A stretch of 64,000 nt of DNA from Lactuca virosa (lineage: Eukaryota > Streptophyta > Magnoliopsida > Asterales > Asteraceae). The translations under genes and the position numbers were made by a program. Below the pieces are notes generated by a model, which was given only the letters and a program-made list of their open reading frames with translations, made no database searches and was not told the origin of the DNA. Location: NCBI GenBank assembly GCA_928212115.1, contig CAKMRJ010005745.1:218261558-218325557 (forward strand), written 5' to 3'. Position 1 is the stretch's first letter, and each line of letters starts with the position of its first letter. This document shows, piece after piece, positions 20,485 to 32,508 of the stretch.

Positions 20485-21914
20485 CTTTTACTCTGTGTTA
20501 AGCATCCCGAGACTACCCTGACACCCCGGTTACGTGTCCAAGCCCTGACGGAAGCCCGAAGTCCCGAAGTTCCCGAGAAACTTGCTTCTTTCCAGTCGAA
20601 GTGTTGCCCGAGTTAAACATCGTTTTCATCAAATCGTCACTTCTACCAAGTGAGTTCATACCTCTTTCACTCCACTTTTAAATGCTTTTCAAATGCTTTT
20701 TAAACACTTTTAGGGGGGGAATACAAGTTAACACACGGTTAAACTCGTGTTAAAATATCAATCTTTTGCTATACTTTTCATGTTGTTGTTATAACTATCA
20801 TACGAAAATGTTAGCATGCAAAACATCTCGCGATACCACTTTACCCTCTCGGGATAAAATATGTTTATAAATAATAATATGCTTTATTTATATGTTTGCA
20901 TAACACATCATGACAAGGGTAACCATTTCAACTATAACATTATGTATATATAAGAAAATACAACTCATTGTTATGCCTTTATCAACATAGTAAAAAGGGT
21001 AATCATTTCGGACATAAACACATTCATTTCAAGAATACGTGACTTAATTGAGAATTTATGAGTCACTCGTCTTCCTCGTACCTATCAAGGTAACACTAGA
21101 AAGCCCTGTTTTATAACCAGAGTCTCCGTCCGGAGAACGTGATAAGTGTGTATAGATCTATACGGGACTGATGATCCCGCACCCTGGCTGTTAGGTACAG
21201 CCGAACCGGCACGTTAAGGGTGACAAGTGTCATAACATTTCGACCCCTGAAGAACGTCGTTGCAGGCAAACCCATCATAGTACGGTTATGAAAACTCACA
21301 GAATAGACAATTATTGTGGTATTATGTTTTACGGGAAAAGTAATATTACAGTTATTTTTACGTAAAAATACAAGCTTCCTATAGTTTTGTTCACTAATAA
21401 GACTATACATCATCATTTTAAGTATGACATATTTACTTACAAGTTACAGTCTTGGGGATTTAAGACTACTTCTCACTTTTTGGAAAATATAGGATTTTCC
21501 TGGTTCAAATACATCCATTTTATACAACAACGATTCATAACTCATTTTATAAGAAAATATCGGATTTTCTGGAAAACAAACGTGAACTTTCGAATGGCAT
21601 ACATTTACTCAAATAAATACTTATGAACTCACCAACTTAAATGTTAACACTTTTTCTTTGAAATAACTTGTATTCTCAGGGAATCGCTAAACACCAGGTT
21701 AGCAACTACTTTTGAAGATTAACGCTCAGGCGTTAGTATAATCTTTTGGGCATCATGTTGTATTTAAATTTTAAACATGTAATGCATACAATCATGTAAA
21801 CTTTTCAAATATATATTATGGTGGTGTGTACTTTCTTTACTGTTATGATACTGCACATGACGTCCTCCGCCCCCGAATGTTTCCGTTGTTTAGGTTTGGG
21901 GGTGTGACAGTTAA

Positions 21915-23296
21915 TTTGGGCTAACTAGTGAAGAGTCACGTCCAAGAAATGCTTATATTGATTGGTGCTAAGAATATTGAAGAAATCTGTTGTTTTCAAC
22001 ACTTATATGTGCCATTCTACTATCAACATGTCGTCGCATCAGACAACACGTCGTGTTGTCGCAGTCAGAACACGAAAAATTAATCTGTCCAAGCCACCAC
22101 GATGTGTTCCATTTCACCATGAGGTGGTGCCCTCTCAAGTCTGTTTTTAGAGTCTAATCATATACATTCTAAATTACAAGTGTCCAAGTTTCAAAGTTCT
22201 ATTCTGTAGCGGTTAGCCACTTCCGTTTCCACACTTTAGAGCAAGTTAGCTATCCTATACACAACAACATGATTCAAGATGCATCTTCTATCCCAGGGGA
22301 GTCTATTCCCTTTTCTCCTTCTTTTATTTTATGTTTTGCGTAACATGCAATGAGGGCATTCCATGAATTAAGTGTGTGGTAGGGGGTATATTGCATTGGA
22401 GAAAAAGCATTTGATTTTTCAAAATTTGCATTGCTAGTTTTCAACTTTTGCATTCGTTAAAACTTGAAATAATAGTTTAACTTAGGAAACTTAGCTAATT
22501 AAATTTTTTGCTAGTTGTGTATGGGATGATCCGATGAGATCCTAAATGTTTACCCGAGCCAACATATGTTATAGTGTATTTGTGGCTTCCCGTTTCCTAG
22601 TGAAAAGTCATGAAGTGTGAAAGGTAATTTGGTAGCTTATATGATGTAACAAGTTCTACAGCCTGTGCCTGAAATCCATCCAGGAGAGCTTAAGTAGTCA
22701 TTGCACGTAGACTAATGCCTCTAACCAATAAAGGTTGAAGTTAAGCTCCTTGCTTAAGCATGTAGGAAGTTGAGTGAAAAAAAAGTGAGACATGTAAAAA
22801 AGGAGAGAAATTATCGAAAAGTTGAACAATTGTGAAGCTGTCAAAGTATAAATTCAAAGATCAAAAATTATGAAGAAATACCAAAGAGTGGAAGATACCA
22901 AAAATCAAACAAAAAATTGGTGAATTCAAAGAAATCAAAGATCAAATATTCAAAGAAGGGAAGAATTCATAGAGCTCCATTGTGGTATTAAAGTTGTAAT
23001 TTTTCTAGAATTTATGTATGCTTGGTAGTTTAACCAAAAATACCTTGAGGTTAAGAAAGATTTCCGGGGATGGATTCGGAGGGTTTCAAAAATGAGTGTT
23101 GTATAAGCTAAGGGGTGAAGGTTCATAAGGATTGTGAGTATTTAGGATTGGGAAGTTTTTAGGAATTATAGACACAAATACATGCATTGCGGTCTTGGGA
23201 TAATGGTTGGGTTTGAAATGGATTGTTTTATACATTGCTGGTAAAATTAAAAATCAATTTGCTTGGGGGAAAGCAAAGAATAAGTGTGGGGTATTT
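21915..23296 (+). other. Athila 3' non-coding region
   Basis: It continues the Athila element after the solo LTR. Palindrome variants (AACACGTCGTGTT, CACCACGATGTG, CACCATGAGGTGGTG) occur at about 22045-22130. The rest is AT-rich with no domain. It ends in AGTGTGGGG (23283-23291), a likely PPT, six bases before the 3' LTR. Confidence 0.55.
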
Positions 23297-24740
23297 TGAT
23301 ATGTGCATATCTATACATATAATTATACATCATATCTCAATATTTTTAATTAATTTTATGTCCTTTATAGAACAAAAGGTACTTAATTTGTTATGAATTG
23401 TGTTGTAGGGGTAAAAGATATGCGTGGAGCAAAAAGGAAGTAGGAAGCTGGAAGCTAGGAGTTTGAACTAACATTTTTAATTAAAGAAAAAAACACTCAA
23501 CACGTCATGGTGACATCTCCACGGCGTGGCACTTTGAGCTTTCCCGATGGATTAAGGATGCTTGTCGAATACAGGATAATTACGAATGCCACGACCTGGT
23601 CTTCCCAACACGTAGTGGTGCCCTAATTTATGGAAAACTATAAATATATCCCATTCTCCTCTGAATGAAGAACTTTCTCCTGCAGCTTTTCATGATTTTT
23701 GAAGACTAAAGTTCTGAATTGAAGCTTGGAAGTGAAGAAATCGATAGAAGCTTGGGAATTGAGAGCATTAAGGCAACAAAACTCTTAATTATGACTTTTT
23801 ATTCTAGTTTAATCATGTCTATGCATATAAAACTCGTTTTTATGACTTTAGTTGCTGAAATCATGGGCTAAACCTCATGACTTTCGTTAAGCCTAGGATT
23901 GTTTGGTTTACTTATGGTTTGATTTATGGATTGGATTTAGTTAGTTGGTTATTTGTTGATTTAGCTTATTACGTACTTTTGATAACTATAATCTCTACTT
24001 ATTGCCGAATTTGATTAAGTTAGTATGACCATCTTCCTTAGTTGAATTTGAATCTTATGATCTTGTGAATTGCAAAATTATAGGACTAGAGTTTTGAACA
24101 AAACCTAGGGTTAAGTAGAAAAGTGGGTAAAAAAGTGTAGGAGCTAATATATGATGGCAAATCATATATTGAATGGCATCAATAAACCAATTTGATCAAA
24201 TATTATAAGTCTAATTAACTCGAACTGAACACTAGTAAACTTGTTAGTTTGTTCGCCTGATCAGCGTATGAATGAGCTTGTTTGCTAAAGGATTAAGCTA
24301 GTGAACACTAACTTGGTCATCTTAGGAATCGGTAACCAATGAAACTAAAATCCTTTGAAATTCCATAAATCAACCATAATAACAATAAATCCGAAGCTAA
24401 ACGAAAGTCTCTCAATTACCTTGGTTAAATCATCTTTGTGTTCTTTGCTTTAGTTTTAGTGTTAGCTTCATTAGTTGATACTTAGTTAGTTTGGTTAATT
24501 AAGTTTCTAGTCTTGCAAAACTAAAGAAAAACCCTTTTCTAATTTTATTAGTAATTAGTTAGTAGTAGATAAAAATTAGCTAAAACACTGTTTCTTGTGT
24601 TCGACACTTGTTCTTACCATAGCTATACTATTACACGATTAGGTACACTGCCTAGTGTGTTTTATAGTCTAGTTAAGAGAAAATTATTTTTATAAATCTA
24701 AGACTTGAATAAATAAAATATACATTAAAATCACACATCA
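23297..24740 (+). repeat. 3' LTR of Athila-like element (1444 bp)
   Basis: It starts TGATATGTGCATAT and ends ATCACACATCA; the 5' partner is off-window. CACGACGTGG-type motifs (about 23498-23625) precede TATAAATA at 23639-23646. The right neighbour begins in the middle of another LTR, as expected for an insertion into it. Confidence 0.75.
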
Positions 24741-25172
24741 AGGGTGTAAACCCTAAAAATTAGGGTTTTCATCTGGCTGGAGTACGCCTCGCGTACTCCC
24801 AATACGCCAAACGTACTCCACAAAGGTTTGTGATCCTCTCAGCCTTGTACGCTAAGCGTACTCCCTTGTACACCCTGCATACAAGGCTTAGCCTTTTAAC
24901 CCACCAACTTCCAGAGGCCATAACTTCTTCGTTCTGAGTCCGATTTCGACGATCCTTATAACCACAGAAAGGTAACAAGAAGCTCTACACTTGGCAGTTT
25001 ACCGATATACCCCTTGGCTCCAAAACACAAACCGAACTCCTGGATCATATAGCTTACCTTATCCACACCCAATGGTTCTAAATCCCTCTTTCCCAGAGGC
25101 CCTAAGGCTTATAATAACCGATCTTCGGGTCACAACCCCGAATTAGGAAACTATTCGGAACAGGGTGTTACG
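24741..25172 (-). repeat. 3' LTR fragment of minus-strand gypsy element
   Basis: It matches about 30077-30551 with indels. Its outer end on the minus strand reads CGTAACACCC where the 5' LTR has TGTAACACCC. A PPT-like AGGGAGAGT precedes it on the minus strand. GTACGC-type motifs lie at 24780-24900. Confidence 0.8.
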
Positions 25173-26094
25173 ACTCTCCCTTACTTAAATTATATTTCGC
25201 CATCGAGATCACTCTTTACCTGCCTTTTGGGAAGCAACATTCCAAACAAAACCTTCCAGTGCTGAAGAAATAATCATTGCTCCTTTCACTGTCGAGATCA
25301 CTCTTTACCTGCCTTTTGTATGACCTCCACATAGGTGTAACCAATTCAAAACACAATCACAAGGGCCTTTTCTACCATCAGAACTGAAAACATCCTTTTG
25401 ACCCTGAACCCTTCAGCTGATGCCCTTGGCATACAGATTCCTTAATTCACATGATACAACACCAAATCCTTAAGTCCTTAATTTTGGTGACAAGGACCAT
25501 AACCCTTGCTCTGAACTGGCGAATCTTCATTCCAATTTCCTATCCTCAAGAGGATCTCTACATCCTAACCATCTTCAACCCATGCGATTATGAAATCCCC
25601 CCTGGCACTTCGAATGACCAACAACCTCATGTGACTGCCACCACCATCTTCTTGCTAAACTCCTTCCTTAGCAGTGGTAGTGATTGGACCCAAAGATTCT
25701 TCTATAGCGATACTACTGATTTGACCCCATCAAAGAACCGGAGCAATAACCGAACGAACTGAACCCCGCTCAGCAAGATATGACCCATTAATAATTATTG
25801 GCATGCAAAATGGCATATAACAATTCTTGATGATATAACTCAGGCAACAACAGAGAACTAAAATAAAGATAATGCTTACCATACCAAAACAAGATCCCAA
25901 GGCAAATATAAATACTGAAAATAATCAAGAAGAAAGCAAAAGACACATGCCCACAATAGCATCTGATGAAACACTGGCCTCCCCTGACTAACAATGCAAT
26001 GCTCAGCCCCTCGCTGCTGGGGCTCCTACCCTACTATCACGACAGTCATAGATCCTCAAAGTAACTGGATTAGGTGCACTCACTGCTTCACCCC
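25173..26094 (-). other. Non-coding region between gag and 3' LTR
   Basis: No domain is visible. A 27-base segment containing GATCACTCTTTACCTGCC recurs at about 25205 and 25292. Pol is absent. Confidence 0.55.
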
Positions 26095-27118
26095 TCAACA
26101 TCGGACAGTCAGCCTTCTTGTGGCCCACCTGGTTGCAGAGAAAACACATCGGAAACGATCCACAGGGCAATCCCTACTAAAATGACCCATCTGACCACAA
26201 CTGAAACATCCGTGTCCTATATCCCGACATCCTCCCTCATGGGTCCTACCACACTTGGCAAAACGGATCCAACCTTGATGGCCTCTCAAATGTGAATCAT
26301 GAGTCTTGGGCCTCTTCACCTGGCCCACTAAAATCTGAGTCTGCTCTGGCTTCCACTTACCGAGGTGCTCCAAATCAATCTCATGCTCTCGGGCTCTAGC
26401 AATCATATCATTCAGGGTCTCGCACCCTAATAAACTCACAAACTCCCTGATTTCATCTCTCAACATGTCATGACATCTCCGTTTCTTCATATCCTCATCC
26501 GCGGCATACTGCGGAACCAATAAAGCTCTCTCCCAGAACTTGGCAGTGATCTCTGCTATAGTCTCATTCGTCCGACGAAGGTCCTGAAACTCCCTGGCCA
26601 AATGCTACAACTCAATAGCTGGTGCAAACTCGACCCTAAACCGGGTCACAAACTCATCCCAAGTCATCGTCTCTAAGGCTTCGCCTCCCAAAGCGAAGTC
26701 TACCTCCTCCCACCAATCTTAGGCTCTATCTTTTAGAAGACGGGAGGCAAATCTGACCTTCGATCCCTCGGGGCAGAAACTCGTCTTGAAAGCGTTGTCC
26801 ATATCCGCTAAGCATCTCCTACTCGCATTGGGGTCCTTCTCCTCAAAGAACTCGGGAGCTCCACAAGCACGGAACTCGCAGAAAGAAAGAGTGAGAGCTC
26901 CAACAATAGCCATAACCTCAGTACGGAATGCGCCCAGACACTCATCCAAAATCTCCAAAATCCCCTCCTTGATCGTACCAAAGATAACAGGAGTCTACTC
27001 CAAAATACTGTGGGTAATCTCCGACGAGATGAACTCCCGCATCCGCTTATCAGTCGGATCAGTACCTGGACCTGAGCCTGAACCCAAACCCGAACCCGAA
27101 CCTCATTCATGAGTGATC
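26095..27118 (-). pseudogene. Gag of minus-strand gypsy element, broken
   Basis: An ATG near 27110 opens a frame with repeated Val/Gln residues. Stops and frame changes follow (near 26998, 26720 and 26608). Conserved gag features are RLLKDRA, then a DWWEEV-like motif, TWDEFVTRF and EIREFVSLLGCETL. Two C-terminal knuckles are CFSCGQMGHFSRDC and, in another frame, CFLCNQVGHKKADC. There is no protease after it. RNA-binding capsid protein by family; this copy is inactive. Confidence 0.8.
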
Positions 27119-27217
27119 ATCACCATTTTGAAAAACAACCATGCAAATGATCAGAACATACGCAAGGATCCTCATCCCACAGGGTTCCTAGATTCTCCAC
27201 GACTCTCCCTGATTTGA

Positions 27218-27277
27218 GTATGGATCATGTGCTTTCAGTAGTACGGGCCCAATACTACTTTCCACACCTATCCATAC
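27218..27277 (-). other. Structured leader element, copy D
   Basis: Outer stem GTATGGAT (27218-27225) with ATCCATAC (27270-27277), eight perfect pairs. The inner palindrome around GGGCCC is at 27238-27258 with one extra A. It lies about 100 bases before gag on the minus strand, as in the other copies. Confidence 0.65.
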
Positions 27278-28317
27278 TTTCCTCAAGAATCATCCTGAAT
27301 CCTCTACGTTACCTTCTCAAACTGATAAACCAAGTACTCGCCAAACAACGCAACTAAACCCACCGAAGAACTTCCTAGGCTTTCCTAGGTTTTCGACCTC
27401 ACCCTGCCATCAGGTGCTGAAGAACTGCCCATAATGTCAGTTACCCACCTCATGAATATGATCACATGCAACAAAGCTTAGATAATCCTTCAAGTAAAAG
27501 ACTCATACCTACAACGATTAGACTCAAACGAGAGTTGCGCAATAGGGTCAAATCAATCACTTTGAGATTATTCAACCTTTGTCACATGTGACTTAACGTA
27601 TTTACTTAGTAGCTAACTGATATCACTTAAGATTTCCACAAAGCATAAAGCAAGAAGCATTCGTGAATTAGCACTCCAATCCATATAATAACTAAAGAAC
27701 ATTCAAACTCACATACTACAACCCATGCTAGGAACTTCCACTCTCACTGCCGGTTGCCTTATGCATGAAAATTATATACAATACATGATCAAATAGACTG
27801 TCAATAAAAAGACTCTACCCTAGGACCACAACCAAAAGAGGAACAAGAAATAAGGCCAAATCAATCATTCTAGGGCTATATGATCCTAATCGTATACAAT
27901 TTTTAAAGCATACACTTAACAATTACTGATACCAATAGATATTCCGAATCTAGCATAACATCAAATGCTTCCTAGGCTACAAGGCATCACATATCAGGCC
28001 AATCTATCATGCAATTCCTGAAATTATCTCTGGCCTCATCTTAGCATGCAATTCTCATAACATATAATCATAACAAACATGTACGGGTATTCTGGCCTCA
28101 TCTTAGCATGCAATTCTCATAACATATAATCATAACAAACTTACTTGAGCTCGGTCGATTGCACACATCACACACCCTTTGTCTTTATAAAATCCTTTTA
28201 GAAATTTATTCCCTTTTTCAAAATTGTTTTATAAACTCATTTTCTTTCAAAAGATTATCAATTCCTCAGTTTAAGTTCAGACATACTCAAGAGTGTGCCT
28301 GAATCCCTCAAACTAAG

Positions 28318-28332
28318 GCTCTGATGCCAACT
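28318..28332 (-). other. Primer-binding site of minus-strand gypsy element
   Basis: The minus strand reads AGTTGGCATCAGAGC directly after the LTR; one base differs from the usual TGGTATCAGAGC. Confidence 0.85.
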
Positions 28333-30551
28333 TGTAACGTCCTAAAAACTATGAGGTAAAAATTTCATTTTTAATTCAATCAAAACATTAATTATCTTTA
28401 AGTCAACATTCATTATCCTTTTTCCAAATATTCAAAAGTACTTTATAAGGAAAAAGTAATCAAAGTACAATCCCAAAATCATCATAATGCGAAAACATGG
28501 GTGGATGTGTTGCGATCGAGTCGGACCCTTTCCTTTCGAACCAGAAGTACCTGAAACCATAAGCATAAAAACCGTAAGCACAAAGCTTAGTGAGTTCCCC
28601 AAAATACCACATCCCATACAAATATACAACCAAGCATATCTGGGGTGCTTTCAATCCCCTTCAGTCTATTTCAACTGGATACCGACTCTATTTCACCCCT
28701 ACCACTACCATATATATCAAACATACAGTGGGTCGCGCCCGTCATCGGGCCCCGCTCGGTATACAGATCTATTTGTCATGAGGCTCTGCCTGGCATTGGG
28801 CCTCACCCGATATACATATAATCTTATAATCATACAAACACATGAGATAATCAAAAAGATAATAGCATACAGTACAGTCATCGGGCCCCGCCCGGCATTG
28901 GGCCTTGCCCGGTAAGCATGCCAACACATAACACATGCAAAAGTCATGCAGACATCTATCATCCTAACATAATAAACCATGGGCCGACATTGGTGCCTTC
29001 GACCTGCTAAACATAGTGAGGAAACTCACCTCACGCAGCCGAATATCACCGATAACAGCTCGGACTGTCGATCTGGAAAATCCCTGTGCTAACACCATCA
29101 AAATAACGCCAAATAAATAAGTGGTTCTCAACCCATAGCTGAAAACCCAGACTGATTACCCGATGCACAGGAAAAGTTCATTATAACCTTTTCCTTACTT
29201 GACCCAAAAATCCGAAGTCCAATCCAATAACAAAAAGAGTCCGATAGGGCCGGGACCCAACCCATCATGGGCCTAATACCAAAGGAACCCAAAATACTAG
29301 CAAAAGCCCAATATTAGAAGTCTAATGGCCCAACAAGTCATAATCTTCAACAGTCCAAGCATGGCCCAATACCAAGAATCACCAAGCCCCAAAGCTCATC
29401 TGTTGAGTACGCGGGGCGTACTCAACTCATACGCTTAGCGTACTCCTTCTAGGGCTAGTACACGCAACGTACCAACTGGGTACGCCCAACGAACTCCCCA
29501 GTGTTCCATCCTACTCCATTAAGCACTTAATTGGTTAAGCCTTTCCTCCAAACTCAAGATCTGGTCCCTAAAGGTGACTTATCGTGTAAAGTTGGAAACT
29601 TTACATACATGCATGGATTAATGGGGCTCAATAGCTCAAAAAGTGCTTAATAAATGTCTTAGTACATGAATGGGTCCAAATACTCCAAGAAGTTGATAGT
29701 TTTATGAACATGGGGACTGATTGGAGCAAAGATCTAGCATCCATTGCCTCTGGAGTAAATCAAACTCTCACATTTATCACAAAGGACTCAAAAAATGCAC
29801 AAAATGCTCCATGAACTAGATCTAACATATAAGAGCATAAAGATGTAAGCTTTTTACCTCAAAAATCTTCCAAATGAGAAGAAAATCATGGATCTACAAG
29901 TCAAGCTATCCCCTCAAGTGCTCGTCTTCTTCTTCTTCTTCTTCTTCACAATCCGCTAACAAACACTCTTTCAAGCTCAAAACTCACAAAAACTCTCTAC
30001 GGTTTCGATTTCAGGGTAATGGGAGGTGGAGGCTGGTCTAAAATGTCCAAAATGTGATATAATGATGCTTAAATAAGGTGCAAACCCTAAAAATTAGGGT
30101 TTTAATCAGGCTGGAGTACACCCCGCATACTCCTTGAAGGTCCGCGATACTCTCAGTCTAGTACGCTAAGCGTGCTCCTTTGTACGCCCTATGTACAAGG
30201 CTTAGCCTTTTAACCCACCAACTTCCGGAGGCCATAACTTTTTCGTTCTGAGTCCGATTTCGAAGATCCTTATATCCACAGAAAGGTAACAAGAAGCTCT
30301 ACACTTCTATTAACTCATCCTTTCCTTAAAACTTCCCAAACTAATATCCAATTTCCACAAAAAACCCGAATTAGCACTTTAACGATATACCCCTTGGCTC
30401 CAAAACACAAACCGAACTCCTGGATCATCTAGCTTACCTTACCCACACCCAATGATTCTTAATAACTCTTTCCCAAAGGCCCTAAGCCTATGATAACTGA
30501 TCTTCGGGTCACAACCCCGAATTAGGAAACAATTCGGAACAGGGTGTTACA
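28333..30551 (-). repeat. 5' LTR of minus-strand gypsy element (2219 bp)
   Basis: On the minus strand it runs TGTAACACCC to GACGTTACA. GTACGC-type clusters lie at 30100-30205 (next to a TTATTTAA box at 30069-30076) and at 29400-29505. A donor-like GAGGTGAGT (intron start 29029) and an acceptor-like GGTTTCAG (intron end 28551) are present. Plus-strand ORFs at 28487-28980 are shadows. Confidence 0.85.
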
Positions 30552-32118
30552 TGAATAATCATCAATGAACGTCACAAAGTATGATCATCCTCCTTGAGAC
30601 TTCGCTGATGTAGGACCCCACAGATCTGAGTGAACATTCTCTAGGATTTCCTTGCTTGTGTCTTGACCGATACTGAACTTCACTTTGAGATGCTATCCCT
30701 TGATGCAAGCTTAACAAAATTTTATCTTTCCAGTAGCCTTTCCACCAATCAGTCCTTGTTTACTTAGAGTTGACATGCCTTCCTCACTCATATGCCGCAA
30801 CCTAAGATTCCAAAACTCTGTCTTGTCATCACCTTCATTCAAGGATTGGGAGATAGCCATTGTTCCCATAATCGTACTGCCTTCTAGGATATAGATCCCT
30901 CCACGATTCATCTTCCCTTTCATTATAACCTGAAAACCTTTCGTCCCCTTGACCCAGTCACCTTTACCAGCGTACCTCATCACATTCTTAATCAATATGC
31001 CAAGAGAAATTAAATTCTTCCAAAGTCCTGGAACGTAGCAGCAATCTAACTTCCTAACCATGTCATCGTGCATCTTGATTTGCACCATGCCACTACCTTT
31101 GATACTGCTCACCCGATCATCACCCCTCTTGACTTTGCCATCCCAATATTTAAAGGAGTCGAACCAGTCACGATTATACATCATGTGATAGGATGCTCTA
31201 AAATCCAAGACCCAAGCATCAACAAAATTTGATGTACTAACAGTTAGTACATCACCATTGTCCCATTCATCAGAACTTTCCTAAACCACATCAACAATGT
31301 TATTGATGCTTGATTCACTCTTGAACTGCCCATTCTTTAGTTGTGGACAATTTCTCTTGAAGTGTCCCTTCTCCTTACAGTTATAACAGTTCACGTTCAA
31401 TGAACCTTTAGACTTTGATTTTGAACGTGATCTCCCTCTATTTGCCCGTTCCTCTCTTCTATCCTTCCTATCCCTGCGAACAAATTGGAACTGTACACCT
31501 CCTCTCTAATTGAAACTTTTCTTTTCGGTTCCTTGGGCATTGGAGAGTCCTTCACATCATTCACAGTGGTCGTTGTCCTACCATAGAGCATGGTATCAAC
31601 GAAAATCTCAAATGACTTCGGAATAGAAGATAATAGAATGAGCACCTGATCTTCATCTTCAATCTTCACATCAGCCCCTTGTAGATCAAAGATGATGCAA
31701 TTGAAGTTATCCAAATGATCTTTCACTTGGGTACTTTCAAACATTCTGAGAATGTACAACCTTTGCTTCTGATATACCATGTTCTTCAGTGAGTTGTTCT
31801 GGCACTTGTCACAAATTTTATCCCAGAGCCCAAAAGCAGTTGTTTGATCCACAACCTCCCTCAGTACTTCATTTGTTAAGCTCAACAGAATGGCACTATG
31901 TGCCTTTGTCAGAATGTCCACCTTCTAACCAGCCGCCATGTCTTTAGGCACTGTTGCCTCTCCTTCCAGTGCCACTATACATCCTTCTTGAACCAGAAGA
32001 GCCTTCACTTTCACCTTCCATAATGTCAAGTCATTTAAACCATTGAATTTCTCCAAATCAAACTTGTGAGTAGACATCTTCAATCATAGGAATACAAACT
32101 GCAGATCTGAAACCACTT
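30552..32118 (-). pseudogene. Copia A gag-protease-integrase start, minus strand
   Basis: Gag starts near 32078 (MSTHKFDLEKFNGLN) and runs with a stop near 31925 to a CCHC knuckle, CKEKGHFKRNC, at about 31390-31345. The protease motif WVLDFRASYHM (about 31215) stands where copia has D-S-G-A, so the active site is lost. A gag-pre-integrase segment (WNLRLRHMSEEGM) follows near 30800 and the integrase beginning is cut at 30552 by the gypsy element. RT and RNase H must be off-window. Frameshifts near 31400-31480 and a stop near 31282 are present. Confidence 0.8.
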
Positions 32119-32508
32119 GTTAGGAAGTAAAGCGAATAACAATTAAAACTATAAGAGCACAAGACACAGTATTTATGTGGTTCGGTCAAGGTGACCTACG
32201 TCCACGGGCAGTAGGGCCGTATCCTTTATTTCAGAGCTCTCAAACAGAGTTTACAAATACAAATACAAATACATAGAGATTCTCCTATCAACCTATAATT
32301 CAAGATACAAAATGACCTAGCATGCATCCCTATTTATACTTGAGGGATAAGACCTAAAAACCTAATGGGCTAAAACCCATTGGCCCATAGGCCCATGAAT
32401 GGTGACAACTAGTCATATTCAGCCATGCATCATCTTCTAGAACATTCTTCCATGTCAGAAAACCCATGAGCATCAGTAACACACATGATGGCCCACATTG
32501 ACCATAGT
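32119..32508 (-). repeat. Copia A 5' LTR, outer end uncertain
   Basis: TGTTAGGAAG at 32119 is the inner LTR end on the minus strand. It is adjoined by a PBS-like AGTGGTTTCAGATC, two mismatches from the iMet site. A solo LTR inserted at 32509, so the outer LTR end is either just left of it or beyond 35469. Confidence 0.6.

Larger units (their letters stand above)
24741..30551 (-). mobile_element. Gag-only Ty3/gypsy element, minus strand, 3' LTR cut by Athila
   Basis: On the minus strand: 5' LTR (30551-28333), PBS, leader with structured element, gag pseudogene, about 0.9 kb non-coding and the first ~430 bp of the 3' LTR (25172-24741). The rest of that LTR should lie left of the window, beyond the Athila element. 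No RT or integrase is visible. GTACGC...GCGTAC palindromes relate it to the tandem array at 37223-52803. It interrupts copia A. Confidence 0.8.

Noticed and set aside
28487..28915. 142-codon plus-strand ORF
   Set aside because: Antisense within the LTR of a minus-strand gypsy element, with no domain.
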